Origin: Streptomyces endophytica
GTDB taxonomy: Bacteria; Actinomycetota; Actinomycetes; Streptomycetales; Streptomycetaceae
NCBI RefSeq assembly: GCF_026153355.1
Contig: NZ_CP110636.1
Span: forward strand, 4,898,001-4,962,000
DNA length: 64,000 bases
Direction: 5' to 3'
Shown: one piece after another, positions 60,265 through 64,000 of the stretch
Layout of the letters: every line of letters starts with the position of its first letter
Position numbering within the stretch: position 1 is the stretch's first letter
Notes under the pieces: model-generated
The model's database searches: none
The model's input: only the letters and a program-made list of their open reading frames with translations
What the model was told of the DNA's origin: nothing
Made by a program: the position numbers and the translations under genes

Positions 60265-61161
60265 GTGGACACCCCTCCCGCAGGTGACCCCGGACTGTTC
60301 GGCCCCTCGTCGGTGACCTGGCAGGTGCACGGCGACCCGCTGATGTGGATCGCCGGGATCCGCGCGCTCTACCTTCAGGCGCTGTACCCGCGGGCGGTGC
60401 GCGGAGTCCTGCAGAACTCGGACTTCCGGCGCGACGCCTGGGGCCGGCTGATGCGCACCGCGAACTTCGTCGGCACGACGACGTACGGCACCACCGACGC
60501 CGCCGAACGGGCCGGTGCCGCGGTCCGCGGACTGCACCGGAGGCTGACCGCCACCGACCCGGCCACCGGCGAGCGGTACCGCATCGACGAGCCGGAGCTG
60601 CTGCTGTGGGTGCACTGCGCCGAGGTCGACTCCTACCTCCAGGTGCTGCGCCGCTCCGGCTGTCCGCTCACCGACGACCAGGCCGACGCCTACCTGCGCG
60701 AACAGCGCGAGAGCGGCCGGCTCGTCGGGCTGGATCCGGCGCGGGTCCCCGGCGACCGCGCCGCGTTCGCCGCGTACTTCGCACGGGTACGGCCCCACCT
60801 CGCGCTGACCCCGGAGGCCCGGGAGGTCGATGCGTTCCTCCGCCGTCCGCCGACGCCCGCCGTGTTCGTCCCGGCCCGCGCGGTGCTCTGGCCGTGGATC
60901 GCCCGGCTCGCCTACGGCGCCCTCCCGGCGTACGCCCACCGGCTCTACGGGCGCCCGGCGCCGCCGCCCGCCGCCGTCACCCGCCGTCTGCGCGCCACCG
61001 GCCGCCTGCTTCGCGCCATTCCGCCCACCGTCCGCTGGCAGCTGCCGCCCCGGCACATCCTGCGTGCCGTCGAACGACTCGGGCCCGACACCCGCCCGTC
61101 GGCCTACAAGCTCCGCCGCGCCGCCGCAATAATGGACGGGCAGGGGGAGCGGCGCGGCTGA
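60265..61161 (+). CDS. MpaB/rubber-oxygenase-like (DUF2236) protein
   Basis: 298 aa, start GTG ten bases after the dehydrogenase stop, so one operon is likely. DUF2236 pattern: LFGPSSVTWQVHGDPLMWIA, LQALYPRAVRGVLQNSDF, RLMRTANFVGTTTYGTTDAA, LLLWVHCAEVDSYLQVLRRS. The family includes the haem oxygenase latex-clearing protein and MpaB. Conserved Arg, Trp and His are present, but haem binding is only inferred. No signal peptide. Confidence 0.85.
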   Translation: MDTPPAGDPGLFGPSSVTWQVHGDPLMWIAGIRALYLQALYPRAVRGVLQNSDFRRDAWGRLMRTANFVGTTTYGTTDAAERAGAAVRGLHRRLTATDPATGERYRIDEPELLLWVHCAEVDSYLQVLRRSGCPLTDDQADAYLREQRESGRLVGLDPARVPGDRAAFAAYFARVRPHLALTPEAREVDAFLRRPPTPAVFVPARAVLWPWIARLAYGALPAYAHRLYGRPAPPPAAVTRRLRATGRLLRAIPPTVRWQLPPRHILRAVERLGPDTRPSAYKLRRAAAIMDGQGERRG

Positions 61162-61194
61162 TCGCGAGCGCGGGGACGGGGGCGACGGCAGACG

Positions 61195-63173
61195 ATGGCG
61201 GAGAACCGGCTGATCCAGGGGCGGTACCGGCTGCTCGGCACCATCGGGCGCGGCGGCATGGGCGAGGTCTGGCGGGCCCGCGACGAGTCGCTGGGCCGGC
61301 AGATCGCCGTCAAGTGCCTCAAACCGCTGGGGCCCCGGCACGACCCCTCGTTCCTGGACGTCCTGCGCGAGCGCTTCCGCCGCGAGGCCCGGGTCGCGGC
61401 CGCGCTCCAGCACCGCGGCATCACCGTCGTCCACGACTTCGGCGAGGACCAGGGCACCCTCTTCCTCGTCATGGAGCTGCTGACCGGCCGCAACCTCAGC
61501 CAGCTGCTCGATGACAACCGGCGCCAGCCGCTGCCCGTCCCGGACGTCATCGACATCGCCGAACAGGTCACCGCCGCGCTCGCCTACACCCACGGCCAAG
61601 CCGTGGTGCACCGCGACCTGAAACCGGCGAACATCGTCCGCACCGCCGACGGCACGGTCAAGATCTGCGACTTCGGCATCGCCCGGCTGGGCCACGACAT
61701 CGGCTTCACCGCCCGGCTCACCGGCACCGGCGTCGCGATGGGCAGCCCGCACTACATGTCGCCCGAGCAGATCGGCGCGCACCCCGTCGACCACCGCAGC
61801 GATCTGTACTCCCTCGGCTGTGTGCTGTACGAACTCGCCACCGGTGTCCCGCCGTTCGACCTCGGTGACGCCTGGGCGGTGCTCGTCGGACACCGTGACA
61901 CCGCCCCCGCCCCGCCGCGCTCCCTCCGCCCGACCTGCCCGAGGCCTACCAGCGGATCGTGCTCCAGCTGCTCGCCAAGGACCCCGACGAGCGGCCCCGC
62001 GACGCCGACGACCTGGCCAAACGCCTCGCCGACGCCCGCCAGGACCCCGGCGCCTCCGTCCCCGCCCCGCCGGCCTGGACGGAGGGCATCACCCCCGGCG
62101 CACCGGCCGGCTCCGCCCGCCGCGCGCCCCGCTCCGTACCGGACCGCGCCCTCACGGTCCTCACCGACGCCTGGACCGGCGGCGACCCCCGGACCGGCGA
62201 CGCCGCCGTGGCCGCCGGGATCGCCAGCCCCGCACCACCGGACGACCGCCGCACCGCCCTCGCCGCCCGGCTGGCGTCCGGCCGGACCCTCGGCGACGAC
62301 GGCCGGTACTTCGAGGCCCACCAGATCTACGCCGAGGTGCTCGCCGCCCAGGAACGCACCCTGGGGCCCGACCACCCCGACACCCTCGACTGCCGGCACC
62401 ACCTCGCACGCAACCTCGGGCGGCTGGGCCGGCTGGAGGACTGCCGGGCCATGACCCGGGACGTGGCCGCCGCCCGCGCCCGGGTCCTCGGTGCCCACCA
62501 CCCCGACACCCTCACCACCCGCTACGAACTCGGCCACGTCCTCGGCCGGCTGGGCAAGTGGGCCGAGGCGCTGCGCACCCACCAGGAGGTCGCGACGGCC
62601 CGTACGGCCGAGCTCGGCCCCGACCACCCCGACACCCTCGACGCCCGCTCCGAGGTCGGCATCGGCCTCGGCCGGCTCGGCCGCAGCGCCGAGGCGCTGA
62701 CGCTCTACCACGACCTGGTCGCCGCCCGCACCCGCACCCAGGGCGACGACGACCCGGACACCCTGCGCGCCCGGCACGGCCTCGGCGTCAACCTCGGGCG
62801 GCTGGGCCGCTGGCCGGAGGCGCTCGCCGAGGCGAAGGAGGTGGCCGCGGCCCGCGAGCGGGTGCTCGGCCCGGACCACCCCGACACGCTGGTCAGCCTC
62901 CGGGAGACCGCCGTGGCCCTGGGCTGGCTGGGCCGCTGGGACGACGCGCTGGACCGCTACCGCCGGGTCGCCGACGCCCGCACCCGGGCCCTGGGCGCCG
63001 CCCACCCCGGCACCCTGGCCAGCCAGAGCGACCTCGCCCAGTGCCTGGAACAACTCGGCCGCCCGGACGAGGCGGCCGCCCTGCACCGCCGGATCGCCGC
63101 CCTCCGCCGCGAGCGCGCGACGCACCGCCGCCAGGGCCTGTCCGACGGGTCATGGCCGGCTCCGCGCCGCTGA
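61195..63173 (+). CDS. serine/threonine protein kinase with C-terminal TPR array (frameshift near 61930)
   Basis: About 660 aa. N-terminal Hanks-type kinase: RYRLLGTIGRGGMGEVWRAR (P-loop), IAVKCLKP (Lys), catalytic VVHRDLKPANIV, DFGIARLG and SPHYMSPEQIGA. The frame is one base short near 61930 and resumes as PDLPEAYQRIVLQLLAKDPD. No transmembrane helix is evident. The C-terminal half is at least five 42-residue kinesin-light-chain-type TPRs, each with HPDTL (LGPDHPDTLDCRHHLARNLG; LGRLGKWAEALRTHQEVATA). The TPRs probably recruit substrates. Confidence 0.9.
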
Positions 63174-63198
63174 CCCGTCGCACCGCCCCGGGGGCCGC

Positions 63199-64000
63199 TC
63201 AGTCCGCCGGTGTCACCCGGTAGAGCACCGTGCCGTGCGCCGGCACGTCGCTCGCCACGATGTCCCCGTCGCTGTGCTTGCGGTGACCGGTGACCAGATC
63301 GTGCAGCCGGTACGAGGACGCCTCCGGCAGCCCGGCCGCGCCGGCGGTGACCGACAGCGTGCGTGGCGCGTCACCGGAGTTGAACAGGGCCACCGCCCGG
63401 TCGCCGTTCCTCAGCGGCCTGGCCAGGACGGCCGAGTGGTCGTCCTGCGCGACGATGCGCCCCTGGATCCCCAGCGCATCCTGGTCGACCGCGATGACGT
63501 GCGCATTACCCAGTACCGCGCGGGCCTCGGGGGAGAGCTTGCCGATGTCCGTGCTGGAGATCAGCGGCGCCGCCATCATCGCCCACAGCGACATCTGGCT
63601 CTGCATCTCGTCCCGGCTGAGCCCGGAGTCCCCGGCCAGCAGGAAGTCCGGGTCGTTCCACCGCCCGGGGCGCTGCAGATCGGCGAGGTTCGCGTTGTAG
63701 TGGAAGTTGTAGACGATGGAGGACCACTTGGCGGCCGGGGTGCTCTGCTGCAGCGCCACGTCCCTGCCGCCCCGCCAGAGGTTCCCCAGCTCGGACGACC
63801 AGCCGATGACCCGGTGCCAGAGACTGTCGCCGTCGAACTGGAAGTAGGCCGGCGCGGAGAGGGAGAAGGTGATCGGCCGGCCGCTGGCCCGCAGCGCGCG
63901 GCTCATCTGGCCGTACAGGTCCCGGTAGGTCTCCTCCTTGCTGTGTCCCGGTGTGGTGGGCACGTTGCAGCCGTCCGCCTTGACGTAGTCCACCTGCCAG
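63199..64000 (-). CDS. alpha-galactosidase, GH27-type (partial; N-terminus beyond window)
   Basis: C-terminal 267 residues or so, open at the right edge. The nucleophile region WQVDYVKADGCNVP corresponds to the (D)YxKxDxC motif of GH27, and the acid/base region is RPGRWNDPDFLLAGDSGLS. SLWAMMAAPLISSTDIGKLS is conserved. A C-terminal beta-sandwich domain (VALFNSGDAPRTLSVTAGAA, ending HGTVLYRVTPAD) follows. Probably secreted, hydrolysing alpha-galactosides such as melibiose or galactomannan; the signal peptide is outside the window. Confidence 0.9.
   Translation of the reverse strand, partial: WQVDYVKADGCNVPTTPGHSKEETYRDLYGQMSRALRASGRPITFSLSAPAYFQFDGDSLWHRVIGWSSELGNLWRGGRDVALQQSTPAAKWSSIVYNFHYNANLADLQRPGRWNDPDFLLAGDSGLSRDEMQSQMSLWAMMAAPLISSTDIGKLSPEARAVLGNAHVIAVDQDALGIQGRIVAQDDHSAVLARPLRNGDRAVALFNSGDAPRTLSVTAGAAGLPEASSYRLHDLVTGHRKHSDGDIVASDVPAHGTVLYRVTPAD

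Noticed and set aside
1..64000. tRNA, rRNA, riboswitch, CRISPR, transposon or a large biosynthetic gene cluster
   Set aside because: Looked for cloverleaf-type sequences, conserved rRNA stretches, transposase motifs and PKS/NRPS domains; none were recognisable by eye. A covariance-model search could still find a short RNA.

Overview
The window is very GC-rich, with coding frames whose third positions are almost all G or C. It carries gas-vesicle genes, a Ku/LigD-type end-joining pair, an F420-dependent LLM enzyme, Zur-controlled spare ribosomal proteins and a DUF574-type methyltransferase. Together these point to a Streptomyces or close relative (chromosome, not phage or plasmid). I see no rRNA, tRNA, CRISPR array, transposase or integrase.

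Layout. 1-5,100 (minus): DeoR repressor, lipoprotein sugar-binding protein, two permeases and a zinc dehydrogenase, i.e. a polyol uptake/oxidation operon, with a tandem-repeat operator upstream of deoR. 5,200-11,400: STAS protein, secreted sialidase, then three genes fitting lysine/pipecolate breakdown (FAD oxidase, HglS-type 2-oxoadipate dioxygenase, ALDH7-type aminoadipate-semialdehyde dehydrogenase). 11,400-14,000: sigma-like factor with an unknown partner, and a methyltransferase. 14,000-17,400: PTS-dependent dihydroxyacetone kinase (DhaKLM) and an alcohol dehydrogenase. 17,500-22,350: a Zur box with rpmB/rpsN paralogues, adenosine deaminase with its GntR regulator and shared palindromes, and an aconitase. 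22,700-28,900: SigB/F-family sigma factor, SRPBCC protein, FAD oxidoreductase, UspA, and a GAF/PAS/PP2C phosphatase. 29,150-36,440: gas-vesicle operon gvpO-A-F-G-J-L-S-K plus csbD, facing a convergent three-gene operon (H1-like tail protein, SRPBCC protein with a glutamate tail, Rieske membrane protein). 36,750-43,950: secreted tripeptidyl-peptidase-type hydrolase, small membrane proteins, Ku, LigD polymerase domain, CDF transporter, HhH protein. 44,000-47,800 (minus): an Mrp-type cation/proton antiporter operon without MrpA. 47,900-56,050 (minus): phosphoketolase, LLM oxidoreductase, a Pro-rich small protein, and a 1,414-residue nitrate reductase-flavoreductase fusion. 56,250-64,000: FAD monooxygenase, VOC protein, SH3-like secreted protein, acyl-CoA dehydrogenase behind a KstR-like box, MpaB-type protein, Ser/Thr kinase with TPRs, and the C-terminal part of an alpha-galactosidase.

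How it fits together: there is a strong stress and dormancy theme (STAS, SigB-like sigma, PP2C, Usp, gas vesicles, CsbD, NHEJ, antiporter). LigD-pol and the Mrp operon both carry SigB-type promoter matches (GNNT-N15-GGGTAC). Around these sit catabolic modules with their own local repressors.

Caution: about 17 genes contain one or more single-base frame breaks, nearly always in a G or C run and usually one base short. They lie mostly in 2.6-26 kb. Even the ribosomal protein gene rpmB is hit, so I read most of them as sequencing or assembly errors rather than pseudogenes. Function calls for those genes are made on the repaired frames.
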